This document shows positions 54,019 to 63,586 of a stretch of 64,000 nt of DNA, piece by piece. Position numbers and translations under genes: made by a program. The stretch's first letter is position 1. Each line of letters starts with the position of its first letter. This stretch comes from Fictibacillus nanhaiensis (lineage in GTDB: Bacteria; Bacillota; Bacilli; Bacillales; Fictibacillaceae). The stretch spans positions 372,001 to 436,000 of the forward strand of contig JAEACG010000003.1 in NCBI GenBank assembly GCA_016401345.1, written 5' to 3'. Below the pieces are notes generated by a model that saw only the letters and a program-made list of their open reading frames with translations, was not told the DNA's origin and ran no database searches.

Positions 54019-55378
54019 CGCCCGGCGGTATGGCACTCTCATCGTGCCGCCTATCCAGGTTAACGAACTTATTATATTCTTTTACGAAAGCGAGCTCTAC
54101 CGTTCCTGTTGGACCGTTACGCTGCTTAGCGATGATGATCTCAATGATGTTCTTCGCTTCTGATTCTTTATCGTAATAATCGTCACGATATAGAAAGGCA
54201 ACGATATCGGCATCCTGCTCGATGGAACCTGATTCACGGATATCGGACATCATCGGCCGCTTGTCCTGACGGGATTCAACACCACGAGATAGCTGAGAAA
54301 GGGCGATAACCGGCACTTCCAGCTCACGAGCAAGTGCTTTTAGTGAACGAGAGATCTCAGAAACCTCCTGTTGGCGGTTTTCGCCTGATTTCCCGCTACC
54401 CATAATAAGCTGCAAGTAATCGATCAAAATCATACCAAGACCCTTCTCCTGCTTCAGGCGACGGCATTTAGCACGAATATCATTAATACGAATACCCGGC
54501 GTATCATCGATGTAGATACCAGCTGCTGACAGGCTTCCCATAGCCATCGTAAGCTTTTGCCAGTCTTCGGGTAACAAAGACCCTGTACGAAGTCGCTGTG
54601 CATCTAGATTACCCTCTGCACAAAGCATACGCATGACAAGCTGTTCAGCACCCATCTCTAGGCTGAATATAGCCACATTCTCCTCTGTCTTTGTTGCAAC
54701 GTTCTGCGCGATGTTCAGAGCAAACGCGGTTTTACCTACGGATGGACGAGCGGCAACGATGATTAGATCGTTTCGCTGAAAGCCAGCCGTCATTCGGTCC
54801 AAGTCATTAAACCCGGTCGGTATCCCCGTAATATCACCTTTACGGTTATGAAGAGCTTCAATGTTATCGTAAGCGTGAACCAAGACATCCTTAATCGCTG
54901 TAAAAGCACTCGTGTTCTTCCGGTTCGCTACTTCTAAGATCGACTTTTCCGCTTCGTTTAAGATCGCTTCTACTTCTTCTTCACGCGCATAGCTGTTCGC
55001 TGTAATATCAGTCGCTGTACGAATCAACCGGCGAAGAAGAGATTTTTCTTCAACGATCTTGCTGTAATACTCAATGTTCGCAGCCGTCGGAGAACTATCA
55101 GCTAACTCCGTTAAGAAGGACAAGCCGCCGACTTCATCCAGCTGGTTCTTATCCTGAAGCTCTGACGTAACCGTGATCAGATCGACCGGCTCGCCTTTTG
55201 CGTTAAGATCGAGCATCACGCGATAGATTCTTTGATGAGTAGCACGGTAAAAATCTTCCGGAAGCAGAATCTCAGATGCCGTAATAAGAGCTTCGGGCTC
55301 TAAAAAGATCGCACCAAGAACAGCCTGCTCCGCTTCAATATTCTGCGGCGGTATACGGTCAGCAAATAAATCACTCAT
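54014..55378 (-). CDS. dnaB: replicative DNA helicase DnaB (called DnaC in B. subtilis)
   Basis: A 454-residue hexameric helicase that unwinds the replication fork. N-terminal primase-binding domain (about 7-110: PPQNIEAEQAVLGAIFLEPEAL), then a RecA-like domain with Walker A in VAARPSVGKTAFALN, VAIFSLEMGAEQLVMRML, Walker B LGMILIDYLQLI, and the conserved SQLSRGVESRQDKRPMMSDIRESGSIEQDADIVAFLYRDDYY. Length and position near purA and rplI are typical. Repeat copy H lies upstream. Confidence 0.97.
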   Translation of the reverse strand: MSDLFADRIPPQNIEAEQAVLGAIFLEPEALITASEILLPEDFYRATHQRIYRVMLDLNAKGEPVDLITVTSELQDKNQLDEVGGLSFLTELADSSPTAANIEYYSKIVEEKSLLRRLIRTATDITANSYAREEEVEAILNEAEKSILEVANRKNTSAFTAIKDVLVHAYDNIEALHNRKGDITGIPTGFNDLDRMTAGFQRNDLIIVAARPSVGKTAFALNIAQNVATKTEENVAIFSLEMGAEQLVMRMLCAEGNLDAQRLRTGSLLPEDWQKLTMAMGSLSAAGIYIDDTPGIRINDIRAKCRRLKQEKGLGMILIDYLQLIMGSGKSGENRQQEVSEISRSLKALARELEVPVIALSQLSRGVESRQDKRPMMSDIRESGSIEQDADIVAFLYRDDYYDKESEAKNIIEIIIAKQRNGPTGTVELAFVKEYNKFVNLDRRHDESAIPPGA

Positions 55379-55458
55379 GTTAGTTCCTCCTTTCCTTACT
55401 AGTAATCGTTCGTATATGGTTTAAGAGTTTTAATTAGTTTGGTTTTGGCTCCATGAAT

Positions 55459-55588
55459 AGATTGATCGGAGTGTAAGATGCGAGACTCCTGGGGGATCAG
55501 CGGGGCAGGTGAGACTCTTAACAGCGCTATGCGCTAAGAGACTCACCGCACGCCCCCCGGAAAGCGAGCATCTGAAACGGAGATCAAC
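55459..55588 (+). repeat. GC-rich structured repeat, copy H (short form)
   Basis: Forward copy. Ends TTGATC/GATCAA and stems AGATGC/GCATCT both co-vary relative to other copies. Arms CTGGGGGAT and GCCCCCCGG carry the G-C version of the variable pair. The central hairpin is GTGAG.CTCTTA / TAAGAG.CTCAC. It lies between the rplI terminator and the helicase gene start. Confidence 0.93.
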
Positions 55589-55602
55589 GCTTTCTTGGCC
55601 CG

Positions 55603-55633
55603 CAAAAAAACCGGGAAAACCCGGCTCTTTTAT
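55603..55633 (-). terminator. intrinsic terminator of the yybS-gdpP-rplI operon
   Basis: On the minus strand AGCCGGG and CCCGGTT pair around TTTT and are followed by seven T, overlapping the rplI stop codon. Confidence 0.85.
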
Positions 55634-56073
55634 TCTTCTGTTACGTGTACTTTTACAGTCGCCGTAACTTGTTGATGCACTTTAATCGAAACATTCGTGT
55701 ACCCAAGTGCTTTAATCGGCTCAGCAAGCTCGATCTTACGCTTATCAATCTTGATCCCTTGCTCTTTCAAGCCATCAGCGATCTGTTTGCTTGTAACAGA
55801 ACCGAAAACGCGGCCACCTTCACCTGTTTTCGTTTTGATCGTAACCGTCATCTCAGCAAGCTTTGCTTTTAACGCTTCAGCCTCTTCTAATTGAGCTTGT
55901 TGTTTCTTCTCTTCGCTCTTCTGTTGGCCTTGAAGTGTTGCCATAGCGCCTGATGTAGCTTCTGAAGCTAAGTTCTTCGGAAATAAGAAGTTTCGTGCAT
56001 AGCCTTCAGAAACGTTTTTCACTTCGCCTTTTTTGCCTTTACCCTTTACATCTTGAAGAAAAATTACTTTCAT
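55630..56073 (-). CDS. rplI: 50S ribosomal protein L9
   Basis: A 147-residue protein. The N-terminal globular domain [36 protein letters not shown] is the L9 signature, followed by a long connecting helix (about 40-75) and the C-terminal domain ([31 protein letters not shown]). Its start overlaps the gdpP stop by four bases. Confidence 0.98.
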   Translation of the reverse strand: MKVIFLQDVKGKGKKGEVKNVSEGYARNFLFPKNLASEATSGAMATLQGQQKSEEKKQQAQLEEAEALKAKLAEMTVTIKTKTGEGGRVFGSVTSKQIADGLKEQGIKIDKRKIELAEPIKALGYTNVSIKVHQQVTATVKVHVTEE

Positions 56074-58043
56074 TCCTCTTCTCCCCCTTCAATATACTCA
56101 TCAATAATACGTTTTAAATGTATCTCTGCTTCATCAATCGAGCTGTTCTCAATCTGGCAGGCAGCGTTCGTAAGATGTCCTCCGCCTTCCAGTCTCTCCA
56201 TGATCATCTGCACGTTGATGTCCCCAAGCGAACGAGCACTGATGCTTACTTTGCCGTCAATGCGATTTGCAATAACAAAGGATGCTTGAATGCCGTTCAT
56301 GGTTAATAGTATATCTGCCGCCTGAGCGATCACGACTTGATTGTACGCATCCTCAGGAGAGCTCTTGGCAATAACGATGCCTTTTTTATAAACATCCGCA
56401 CTCTCAATGAGCTTGGAACGTCTTGTATACGTGTTTAAATCTTCTTTTAAAAACTTTTGAACAAGAATCGTGTCCGCACCATGCGCTCTTAAATAAGATG
56501 CAGCATCAAACGTACGAGATCCTGTTCTGAGGGTGAAACTCTTCGTATCAACGATAATACCTGCAAGAAGGGCTGTTGCTTCAAGCATACGCATCTTCAG
56601 TCTCTTCGGCTGGTATTCGAGAAGTTCCGTTACGAGTTCTGCTGTAGATGAAGCATACGGTTCCATGTAGACAAGCACCGGATCTTTAATAAACTCCTCA
56701 CCACGGCGATGGTGATCGATGACCACGACATGATCAAGCTTGGATAACAGTTTCTCTTCAATAACCATCGTCGGTTTATGTGTATCAACTACGACTAGAA
56801 GCGTGTCTCTCGATGCGAGCTCGAGTGCTTCTTCAGGCGAGATGAAAAACTTCCAAATCGATTCTGTTTCTTTCAGCTCATCCATCAAGCGCTGAACCCC
56901 GATGTCGATATTCGTTTGATCGAGTACGATATATCCGTCTTTTCCATTTACTTGCGCGACCTTCAAAATCCCGATTGCAGAACCGATTGAGTCCATATCC
57001 GGATTCTTATGCCCCATGATAATCACCTTGTCACTATCTGCTACCAATTCACTCAGAGCATGTGAGATGACGCGGGCACGTACGCGCGTACGTTTTTCAA
57101 CAGGATTTGTTTTTCCTCCATAGAAACGTACTTTTCCGTTCGTTTGCTTGATCGCAACCTGGTCGCCTCCGCGTCCAAGAGCAAGATCTAGACTCGATTG
57201 AGATAGCTGTCCGAGCTCAGGCAGTGACGAAGTCCCAGCTGCAACCCCGATACTGAGCGTAAGGGAGATATTCTGCTTAGCTGTAGATTCTCTAACCTCA
57301 TCAAGAACGCTGAATTTATTTTTCTCCAACTCATAAAGGATTCGTTGGTTGAATACAGCTAAAAATCGCTCAGAAGACGTTCGTTTTAAGAAGATGCCGT
57401 GTACGTTCGCCCATTCATTCAACACAGACGTAACTTTTGAATTGATCGTTGATCGAAACTGGTCATCTAGTCCTTGCGTTACTTCTTCATAGTTATCGAG
57501 ATAGATAATCGCCATGACCGTTTGTTCTTCATCATACAAACGTTCAAGATCTAACTGCTCGGTCACATCAAAAAAGTAAAGCAGTCTATCTTCTTTTTTG
57601 AAGTTAACTTGAAATCTATGTGTATTAATCTTTATAACTTCTTCCTTCGCATCACTCTTGATATGAGGAATCAGTTCTTCTGAAACATGGTTTAGAGAAT
57701 GGCCGATAAAGGACTCTTCTTCAATAAGGGCTCCCATGTATGGATTCGCCCATTCGATCTTAAAATCCTCATCATACAAAATAATCCCGATCGGCATTTC
57801 CATCAACGCTTCTTCTCCCACCTTCTTCAAGCGGTGAGAAAGCGTCGAAATATAATCGCCCAGCTCCTCCTGAAAACTAGCTTCGGCTTTCATGGCATAA
57901 TAAAACAATCCACCGAGCAGCACGAAGCCTGCCATTCCGATCATCCAATGAAAATACGTGATGATGCTTACCAGAACAACAGAAGTTACAAATAAGGCGA
58001 TGACGGGATAACCATGCCACCGTTTTAGTAAAAACTTTGGCAT
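56070..58043 (-). CDS. gdpP: cyclic-di-AMP phosphodiesterase GdpP
   Basis: A 657-residue membrane protein that hydrolyses c-di-AMP. Two membrane segments (about 12-52), a PAS domain (about 80-150), a degenerate GGDEF domain (about 170-300), then DHH/DHHA1 (about 340-650) with metal sites in [24 protein letters not shown] and [13 protein letters not shown], and GGGH near the C-terminus. The catalytic motifs are complete. Gene order yybS-gdpP-rplI with stop-start overlap is conserved in bacilli. Confidence 0.96.
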   Translation of the reverse strand: MPKFLLKRWHGYPVIALFVTSVVLVSIITYFHWMIGMAGFVLLGGLFYYAMKAEASFQEELGDYISTLSHRLKKVGEEALMEMPIGIILYDEDFKIEWANPYMGALIEEESFIGHSLNHVSEELIPHIKSDAKEEVIKINTHRFQVNFKKEDRLLYFFDVTEQLDLERLYDEEQTVMAIIYLDNYEEVTQGLDDQFRSTINSKVTSVLNEWANVHGIFLKRTSSERFLAVFNQRILYELEKNKFSVLDEVRESTAKQNISLTLSIGVAAGTSSLPELGQLSQSSLDLALGRGGDQVAIKQTNGKVRFYGGKTNPVEKRTRVRARVISHALSELVADSDKVIIMGHKNPDMDSIGSAIGILKVAQVNGKDGYIVLDQTNIDIGVQRLMDELKETESIWKFFISPEEALELASRDTLLVVVDTHKPTMVIEEKLLSKLDHVVVIDHHRRGEEFIKDPVLVYMEPYASSTAELVTELLEYQPKRLKMRMLEATALLAGIIVDTKSFTLRTGSRTFDAASYLRAHGADTILVQKFLKEDLNTYTRRSKLIESADVYKKGIVIAKSSPEDAYNQVVIAQAADILLTMNGIQASFVIANRIDGKVSISARSLGDINVQMIMERLEGGGHLTNAACQIENSSIDEAEIHLKRIIDEYIEGGEEE

Positions 58044-58054
58044 ACTTTCAGCTC

Positions 58055-58999
58055 CTACTGTTTTGGTTTCAACCGTTTTTTGATCATAAACCCTAAATCA
58101 ATTATACCTAAGAATTTAACGACTTCCAGAGGAATCGGCAGGAAAGAGTTTAGCAAAAACAAGAGTATAATCAACAATATGATTCTTTTTCTCTTCCAAT
58201 TCTTTATCCAGGCATAATAAAAAATAACTGTGAAACCTTGTATTATAAGTACAAACGATAATATCATATACAAATTTATCGTTACAATATATAAAGACGT
58301 ACCCTTTTCAGGCATACTGAATGTTAAAACAATCGCTATAATATAATACCACAAAAACGATTTTGGCAGGTTCCACTCACGAAACGGAGGGAACGACGGA
58401 ACATCATAACGCATTCTTTTCATCAGCATTCTTGCTGCGATATGCGTTAAAAAGGCAAGGATGACAGCTCCTCCAATAATATATGTCGGAAGCATCATCG
58501 GAATTAACTCCGCTTGCTCTTTTAATTTCTCAATCTGTGTAGGATCTTGTCCACCCGATTTATATAAATCTTGGGCTGTGCCTATCGCACTTTGAAACTG
58601 AGTCTCTAATTCTTTTACAAAATTGATACCCATGAAAACTTGAGCGATAGCGAGCGTTCCTAACATGTTCACGATGTTTGACAGACTCGCCCCAAGGAGA
58701 ACCGCAAACGCAGGTTTTTTTCTTCTATAAAGTTCCCCCATCACGATTCCTGTCAAACCAGCAAATAGGGTAACGATGATACCGTTAAGCCCCGCAAATG
58801 CCAGAGACACACCAAATGTGACCGCCCATAGGAGTAATCCCGCTTTAAGATCTTGCCGGTACAGATAAATGATAAACGGGAGCGGCAAAATAAATAACGA
58901 GACCAAGCTAAATAACGGTATGTACATACTGATCAAAAAAAGAAGCGTATAAATGCCTGAAACAACGGCACCTTCCACCAATACTTTAGTATTGCGCAT
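58055..58999 (-). CDS. yybS: YybS (DUF2232) membrane protein
   Basis: A 314-residue protein with about eight membrane segments. The N-terminus LVEGAVVSGIYTLLFLISMYIPLFSLVSLFILPLPFIIYLYR and the central GLTGIVMGELYRRKKPAFAVLLGASLSNIVNML match DUF2232, which resembles energy-coupling/ECF-S-like transporters. The function is unknown. It is first in an operon with gdpP 11 bases downstream. Confidence 0.9.
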   Translation of the reverse strand: MRNTKVLVEGAVVSGIYTLLFLISMYIPLFSLVSLFILPLPFIIYLYRQDLKAGLLLWAVTFGVSLAFAGLNGIIVTLFAGLTGIVMGELYRRKKPAFAVLLGASLSNIVNMLGTLAIAQVFMGINFVKELETQFQSAIGTAQDLYKSGGQDPTQIEKLKEQAELIPMMLPTYIIGGAVILAFLTHIAARMLMKRMRYDVPSFPPFREWNLPKSFLWYYIIAIVLTFSMPEKGTSLYIVTINLYMILSFVLIIQGFTVIFYYAWIKNWKRKRIILLIILLFLLNSFLPIPLEVVKFLGIIDLGFMIKKRLKPKQ

Positions 59000-59377
59000 G
59001 ATTCACCTCATAAAATTCTTCATATGTTCTAATTGTAGTGACATAACCGCTGTAATTCAACTTAAACGATAATTCTAGCATAGACGTACTTGAAGAGAAG
59101 TAAACAAATTATGGAAGGTTTGCTTGAGCTGGGTCAGAAATAGGTGATATTCACGTGTTTTCATGGAAATGATGTGTGAAAATGTTATGAGATGGTGTGG
59201 GAATCTACTACGATGGTTCAATAGAGGCTGATTCGGCCATTTCACTGCCGTTTTTTCATATGTGAAGATGAGGAATCCTAAAGTTTTAGCGGTTTATCCA
59301 CGAGTTTTAGGCTTTTATCCACGAGTCTACAATCCTCGACAAAAGTCGACGCCCTACTGCTACCTTTTAATCACAAA
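59000..59377. other. gene-free interval with tandem 21-bp DnaA-box-like repeats
   Basis: GTTTATCCACGAGTTTTAGG and a shifted TTTATCCACGAG recur 21 bases apart (boxes at about 59291 and 59312). Each contains TTATCCACG, one base from a DnaA box. The rest holds the yybS promoter region; no gene is credible. Confidence 0.45.
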
Positions 59378-59411
59378 AAAACGCAGCCAGGAAACCCAGC
59401 TGCGTTCTTTA
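59378..59411 (-). terminator. intrinsic terminator of the rpsF-ssb-rpsR operon
   Basis: On the minus strand AACGCAGCTGGG and CCTGGCTGCGTT pair imperfectly and are followed by seven T. Confidence 0.85.
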
Positions 59412-59418
59412 AACGTTC

Positions 59419-59652
59419 TTATTCAGATACATATGGTAACAATGCCATGTGACGAGAGCGTTTGATCGCACGAGTCAATTGACGTTGATATTTAGCAGAT
59501 GTACCAGTTACACGACGAGGAAGAATCTTACCGCGCTCAGAAACGAAACGCTTTAAAAGATCAGTGTCCTTGTAGTCGATGTAAGTGATTTTGTTTACAG
59601 TGAAGAAACAAACCTTACGACGCTTTTGGCGTCCACCACGACGTCCAGCCAT
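59419..59652 (-). CDS. rpsR: 30S ribosomal protein S18
   Basis: A 77-residue basic protein with the S18 core [57 protein letters not shown]. It is last in the rpsF-ssb-rpsR operon. Confidence 0.98.
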   Translation of the reverse strand: MAGRRGGRQKRRKVCFFTVNKITYIDYKDTDLLKRFVSERGKILPRRVTGTSAKYQRQLTRAIKRSRHMALLPYVSE

Positions 59653-59709
59653 AGTTGGTCCCCTCCTTTAGTTTTATTTTATATATTCCGATTCATAGTT
59701 TACGTTAGT

Positions 59710-60255
59710 TTAAAATGGCAAATCGTCATCAGAGATGTCGATCGGGGTGCCATCATTTGCAAACGGGTCATCGTTGAAGTTATTACGTTTTGGATTCTGC
59801 TGTTGTTGCTGTCCTCCAAAGCCGTTGTCACTTCCATAGCTGCGGTTCTGATTTTGCTGCCCAAATCCGCGGTCATTTGATGGTCCACCAAAGTTGTTGC
59901 TGTTGCCTTGATATTGCTGGCCTCCAGCATTAGCGTTTTTAGGTTCAAGGAATTGAACACTTTCTGCCATTACTTCAGTAACATACACTCTTTGACCCTG
60001 CTGGTTCTCGTAAGAACGAGTTTGCAAACGTCCATCCACTCCTGCAAGCGATCCCTTTTTCAAGAAGTTCGCTACATTTTCAGCGGGCTTACGCCATACG
60101 ACACAGTTAATGAAATCTGCTTCGCGCTCACCTTGCTGATTCGAAAAAGGTCGATTGACAGCAAGTGTGAAGTTAGCAACTGCCACACCGTTTGGAGTGT
60201 ACTTTAATTCTGGGTCTTTTGTTAAACGTCCCACCAGTACTACTCGATTTAGCAT
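59710..60255 (-). CDS. ssb: single-stranded DNA-binding protein
   Basis: A 181-residue protein: an OB-fold domain (about 1-105, [72 protein letters not shown]), a Gly/Gln/Asn-rich disordered linker (about 115-165), and the acidic C-terminal tip DISDDDLPF that recruits replication proteins. Placed between rpsF and rpsR as in B. subtilis ssbA. Confidence 0.98.
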   Translation of the reverse strand: MLNRVVLVGRLTKDPELKYTPNGVAVANFTLAVNRPFSNQQGEREADFINCVVWRKPAENVANFLKKGSLAGVDGRLQTRSYENQQGQRVYVTEVMAESVQFLEPKNANAGGQQYQGNSNNFGGPSNDRGFGQQNQNRSYGSDNGFGGQQQQQNPKRNNFNDDPFANDGTPIDISDDDLPF

Positions 60256-60276
60256 TCAGAACCACTCCTTAAAGGA

Positions 60277-60567
60277 TTAATTTCTTTCGTCTACGATTGT
60301 CATGAAACGAAGAACATCTTCGTTGATCTTCATAAGACGGTCGAATTCATTAATCGCTTCGTTTGGAGCGTTAACTTCCAATAGCGTGTAATATCCATCG
60401 CGGAAGTCATTGATTTCGTAAGCTAAACGCTTTTTACCCATTTCCTTTTCGTTCGCGATCTCCGCACCGTTGTCAGTTAGGATGCTTTTCGCACGCTCTT
60501 TCGTTGCCTTAAGAGCTTCCTCTTCGATATTCGGACGGACGATGTACATAATTTCGTACTTTTTCAT
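60277..60567 (-). CDS. rpsF: 30S ribosomal protein S6
   Basis: A 96-residue protein. The ATG at 60567 follows a perfect AGGAGGTGA; a longer open frame upstream is untranslated leader. [38 protein letters not shown] and [11 protein letters not shown] define S6. First gene of the rpsF-ssb-rpsR operon. Confidence 0.97.
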   Translation of the reverse strand: MKKYEIMYIVRPNIEEEALKATKERAKSILTDNGAEIANEKEMGKKRLAYEINDFRDGYYTLLEVNAPNEAINEFDRLMKINEDVLRFMTIVDERN

Positions 60568-60640
60568 TCCGTTCACCTCCTTTTGGTCTAAGCGGCCCAA
60601 AAACAAATATTTAAGGGCAAGGAGAAAATCATCATAACAG
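60568..60640 (-). promoter_or_regulatory. possible S6:S18-binding leader of rpsF
   Basis: On the minus strand GCCC and GGGC enclose an A/T-rich loop and are followed by CCGC, just before the ribosome site. Many bacteria have an autoregulatory S6:S18 RNA with a CCG element in this place. The similarity is limited to stem, CCG and position. Confidence 0.3.
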
Positions 60641-60720
60641 TATTTGTTGACAATTAACTCACAATAAAGAATTATATCAAAACATCTTCCATAAAACAAG
60701 CACCTCTTAAAAGAAAGCAT

Positions 60721-60757
60721 AAAAAAGAGGAAAAGCGATTGCTTTTCCTTCGTTTTT
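60721..60757. terminator. bidirectional terminator downstream of ychF
   Basis: GGAAAAGC and GCTTTTCC pair around GATT, with T-runs on both strands. It lies about 215 bases past the ychF stop, beyond repeat copy I. Confidence 0.8.
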
Positions 60758-60824
60758 CTAGATTACTCGGGCTGTATTCTTTAAATTGCTCTGAGATTAG
60801 TGTTGTAAAAAACTTCACTGACAA

Positions 60825-60953
60825 GTTGATTGAAGTGGAAGGTGCGAGACTCCTGGGGGATCAGCGGGACAGGTGAGCCACCTAACAGCGCAAAGCGCTA
60901 GGTGGCTCACCGCACGCCCCCCGGAAAGCGAAGCACCTGCAACGTAAATCAAC
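60825..60953 (+). repeat. GC-rich structured repeat, copy I (short form)
   Basis: Forward copy with ends GTTGATT/AAATCAAC, AGGTGC/GCACCT, arms CTGGGGGAT/GCCCCCCGG and the perfect central hairpin GTGAGCCACCTA / TAGGTGGCTCAC. It sits 17 bases from the ychF stop, before that gene's terminator, so it is transcribed in the ychF 3' region. Confidence 0.94.
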
Positions 60954-60970
60954 CTCTTCCTGTCGTTTTT

Positions 60971-62068
60971 TTAAACATTAAAACGGAAATGAACAACATC
61001 TCCATCTTTCATCTCATATTCCTTACCTTCAAGACGCACCTTACCTTTTTCTTTAGCAGCTGCCATGTTGCCAGCAGCCATCAGATCATCATAAGCCACA
61101 ATCTCTGCACGAATAAATCCTCTTTCAAAGTCCGTGTGAATGATTCCTGCACATGCAGGAGCCTTCATCCCTTTACGGAACGTCCATGCGCGTACTTCTT
61201 GAACTCCCGCTGTAAAGTAAGTAGCTAGACCAAGAAGAGAATATGAAGCACGGATCAGCTTATCAAGACCTGCTTCTTCAATGCCTAGTTCACCTAAGAA
61301 TGCCATCTTTTCGTCGCCATCAAGCTCAGCGATTTCTTCTTCTACTTTTGCACAGATTACGATAACTTCTGCATTTTCACGAGCCGCATATTCTTTAACC
61401 GCTTCAACATGCTCGTTCGTTCCTTCTAAAAGCTCATCTTCACTTACGTTAGCAACGTAAAGGATCGGCTTCATTGTAAGAAGGTGCATCGTGTGAACAA
61501 TCTTCTTCTCTTCAGGTGTTAGATCAACACTTCGTGCAGGAAGTTCTTGCATAAGAGCTTCTTTGATCTTTGAAAGAACAGCAAACTCAGCTACAGCTTC
61601 TTTGTCTTTAGACTTTGCAAGCTTTTCAACACGTGCAACACGCTTATCAATAGACTCAAGGTCTGCAAAGATAAGCTCTAGGTTGATAACTTCAATATCA
61701 TCGATCGGATTAACTTTTCCGTGAACGTGCGTGATGTTTTCATCATCAAAACAACGAACAACTTGAAGGATCGCATCTGTTTGACGGATGTGAGATAAGA
61801 ATTTGTTTCCTAACCCTTCTCCTTTACTCGCACCTTTTACGATTCCAGCGATGTCTGTAAACTCAAAAGTTGTAGGTACTACTTTTTTCGGCTGTACCAT
61901 CTCTGTTAATTTTTGAAGACGGTGGTCAGGTACTTCAACGATTCCAACGTTTGGATCGATCGTACAGAACGGATAGTTAGCAGATTCAGCACCTGCTTGT
62001 GTAATAGCATTAAACAATGTAGATTTACCAACGTTCGGTAAACCAACGATTCCAGTTGTAAGAGCCAC
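60971..62068 (-). CDS. ychF: redox-regulated ATPase YchF (EngD, Obg-like)
   Basis: A 365-residue universally conserved P-loop protein that binds ATP and ribosomes. G1 GLPNVGKSTLFNAIT, switch II DIAGIVKGASKGEGLGNKFL, the altered G4 NVSE (where Obg-family GTPases read NKxD) that explains ATP preference, and a C-terminal TGS-like domain (LATYFTAGVQEVRAWTFRKGMKAPACAGIIHTDFERGFIRAEIV). Length normal. Confidence 0.97.
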   Translation of the reverse strand: MALTTGIVGLPNVGKSTLFNAITQAGAESANYPFCTIDPNVGIVEVPDHRLQKLTEMVQPKKVVPTTFEFTDIAGIVKGASKGEGLGNKFLSHIRQTDAILQVVRCFDDENITHVHGKVNPIDDIEVINLELIFADLESIDKRVARVEKLAKSKDKEAVAEFAVLSKIKEALMQELPARSVDLTPEEKKIVHTMHLLTMKPILYVANVSEDELLEGTNEHVEAVKEYAARENAEVIVICAKVEEEIAELDGDEKMAFLGELGIEEAGLDKLIRASYSLLGLATYFTAGVQEVRAWTFRKGMKAPACAGIIHTDFERGFIRAEIVAYDDLMAAGNMAAAKEKGKVRLEGKEYEMKDGDVVHFRFNV

Positions 62069-62172
62069 TGTTCATTCACTCCTCTGTTTTATATAAAGCT
62101 TAGAAATCCTAAGACTTTTCATCGTAATAAAAAAATATCCTTCCCAATTATAGGTTTTATCATCTTAAAAAA

Positions 62173-62206
62173 CAAGAAGAACCGGGTCGTGTAACCCGGT
62201 TCGAAC
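62173..62206 (-). terminator. intrinsic terminator of the mscS-yyzM transcript
   Basis: GAACCGGGT and ACCCGGTTC form a strong stem; the minus strand continues into a T-run. Confidence 0.8.
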
Positions 62207-62242
62207 GTTTAATCATTTTTTAAAATTATATCGCGTGTTTTT

Positions 62243-62258
62243 TGTTTCACGTGAAACA
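62243..62258. other. perfect parS site (ParB/Spo0J binding)
   Basis: TGTTTCACGTGAAACA is an exact match to the 16-bp parS consensus, a perfect palindrome. Spo0J/ParB loads here and spreads to organise the origin region. It lies just after the yyzM stop, close to where B. subtilis has its origin-proximal sites. Confidence 0.95.
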
Positions 62259-62265
62259 GGAATTG

Positions 62266-62463
62266 TTACTCGCCTGGAGAGGATAAGACTTTCTTAATTT
62301 TCTTAGCGAACTCCGCTCTTGGCAGCATCACGCTATGCTGACATCCCATGCATTTAATCCTTATATCCGCACCCATACGAATCACTTTCCAACGATTCGT
62401 TCCACATGGATGCTGCTTCTTCATTTCTACTTCATCGTGAAGTTGAAATTCTTTTTGCTGCAT
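62266..62463 (-). CDS. yyzM: DUF951 protein YyzM
   Basis: A 65-residue protein: FQLHDEVEMKKQHPCGTNRWKVIRMGADIRIKCMGCQHSVMLPRAEFAKKIKKVL matches DUF951, with Cys residues in HPCG and C-x-x-C suggesting a zinc site. Function unknown. It lies 14 bases after the mscS-like gene, upstream of ychF, as in other bacilli. Confidence 0.94.
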   Translation of the reverse strand: MQQKEFQLHDEVEMKKQHPCGTNRWKVIRMGADIRIKCMGCQHSVMLPRAEFAKKIKKVLSSPGE

Positions 62464-62477
62464 ACTTCAGCTCTCCC

Positions 62478-63362
62478 TTATTTATTTTCTTTTGGCACTG
62501 GTTCTTTTTGATACGTGACCATTTTAGGATAAGGAATCTCAATCCCTGCTCTTTCAAGCTCGTGTTTTAACGTTTTACGGAGTTCACGTGCGATCTTGAA
62601 GTGTGTCATCGGAAGTACCTCTGCTGTAACACGGATTACAACTTCTGATGCACCAAGCATCTGAACACCTAATACTTCTGGTTCTTTAACCATCTCAGGA
62701 TAGTTTGGTTTAGCGTTCTTCACGACATCCTGGATAATGTTTTGCGCTTTATCGATATCCTCTTCATAAGCAATACTCAAGTCAACGACCGCAATACTGT
62801 TATGAACAGAAAAATTCGTAACTTCTGTGATAGACGAATTCGGCAGGATATGTAATTCTCCTGTCCAGCTTTTAATTTTTGTCGTCCTTAATCCAATTTC
62901 TTCAACGGTTCCTTCAAAGTTCGTGATCCGTACCGTATCTCCAACAGAGAACTGGTTCTCGAAAATGATGAAAAATCCTGTAATGATATCTTTTACAAGA
63001 CTTTGGGCACCAAAACCGATCGCTAGACCAACCACTCCAGCACCAGCAAGAATCGCTTTAATATCTACACCGAACTCCGTTAATATGGTTAAGATCGCCA
63101 CAAAATAAATAACATAAGAAGCAACGTTATCTAACAGTCTAAATAGGGTGTTCTCTCTTCTCTCACTTAAACGCAGAGGAGATTTCAGCCGGACTTTAAA
63201 AACATTAGCAATCGCTGCTTTTACGATGTATTTGAAAATAATAGCGAGTAATATGATTCCTACGATCTTTAAGCTCGTCGTAGCAATGCCTGTCCACCAT
63301 TCTTTATCGGAAAAAATCGTGACAGCTTTTTCTGCTGTTTCCGGTAAGTTAGCACCTGCCAA
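62478..63362 (-). CDS. MscS-family mechanosensitive channel
   Basis: A 294-residue small-conductance channel that releases solutes under osmotic downshock. Three membrane segments (about 20-40, 65-88, 92-115); the pore-lining helix reads DIKAILAGAGVVGLAIGFGAQSLVKDIITGFFIIFENQFSVGD, then the beta domain (FEGTVEEIGLRTTKIKSWTGELHILPNSSI) and C-terminal domain. Closely resembles YkuT-type channels. Cotranscribed with yyzM. Confidence 0.94.
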   Translation of the reverse strand: MAGANLPETAEKAVTIFSDKEWWTGIATTSLKIVGIILLAIIFKYIVKAAIANVFKVRLKSPLRLSERRENTLFRLLDNVASYVIYFVAILTILTEFGVDIKAILAGAGVVGLAIGFGAQSLVKDIITGFFIIFENQFSVGDTVRITNFEGTVEEIGLRTTKIKSWTGELHILPNSSITEVTNFSVHNSIAVVDLSIAYEEDIDKAQNIIQDVVKNAKPNYPEMVKEPEVLGVQMLGASEVVIRVTAEVLPMTHFKIARELRKTLKHELERAGIEIPYPKMVTYQKEPVPKENK

Positions 63363-63586
63363 TGGGTCATCTTCCTCTCTTTGATTATGAAATTATTTAA
63401 TCAGCTTTTGCTGAGAATATCAAATGTAAATATGTGATTTACTTTTAAGAAAAACTTCTAGAGTTACGAGTGCATAGGAAACGGGTATAGACTTTAAACA
63501 AAAGTCTGTGATTATTGTATTCTACCATGTATAAGAAAAGGATTTCTTCCGTATACTAGTAGAACCATTATAAAGGAGAGGATGTC

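Noticed and set aside
60568-60720. Longer N-terminal extension of ribosomal protein S6
   Set aside because: The upstream in-frame sequence is Cys/Tyr-rich and unlike S6; the perfect ribosome site lies directly before the internal ATG at 60567.
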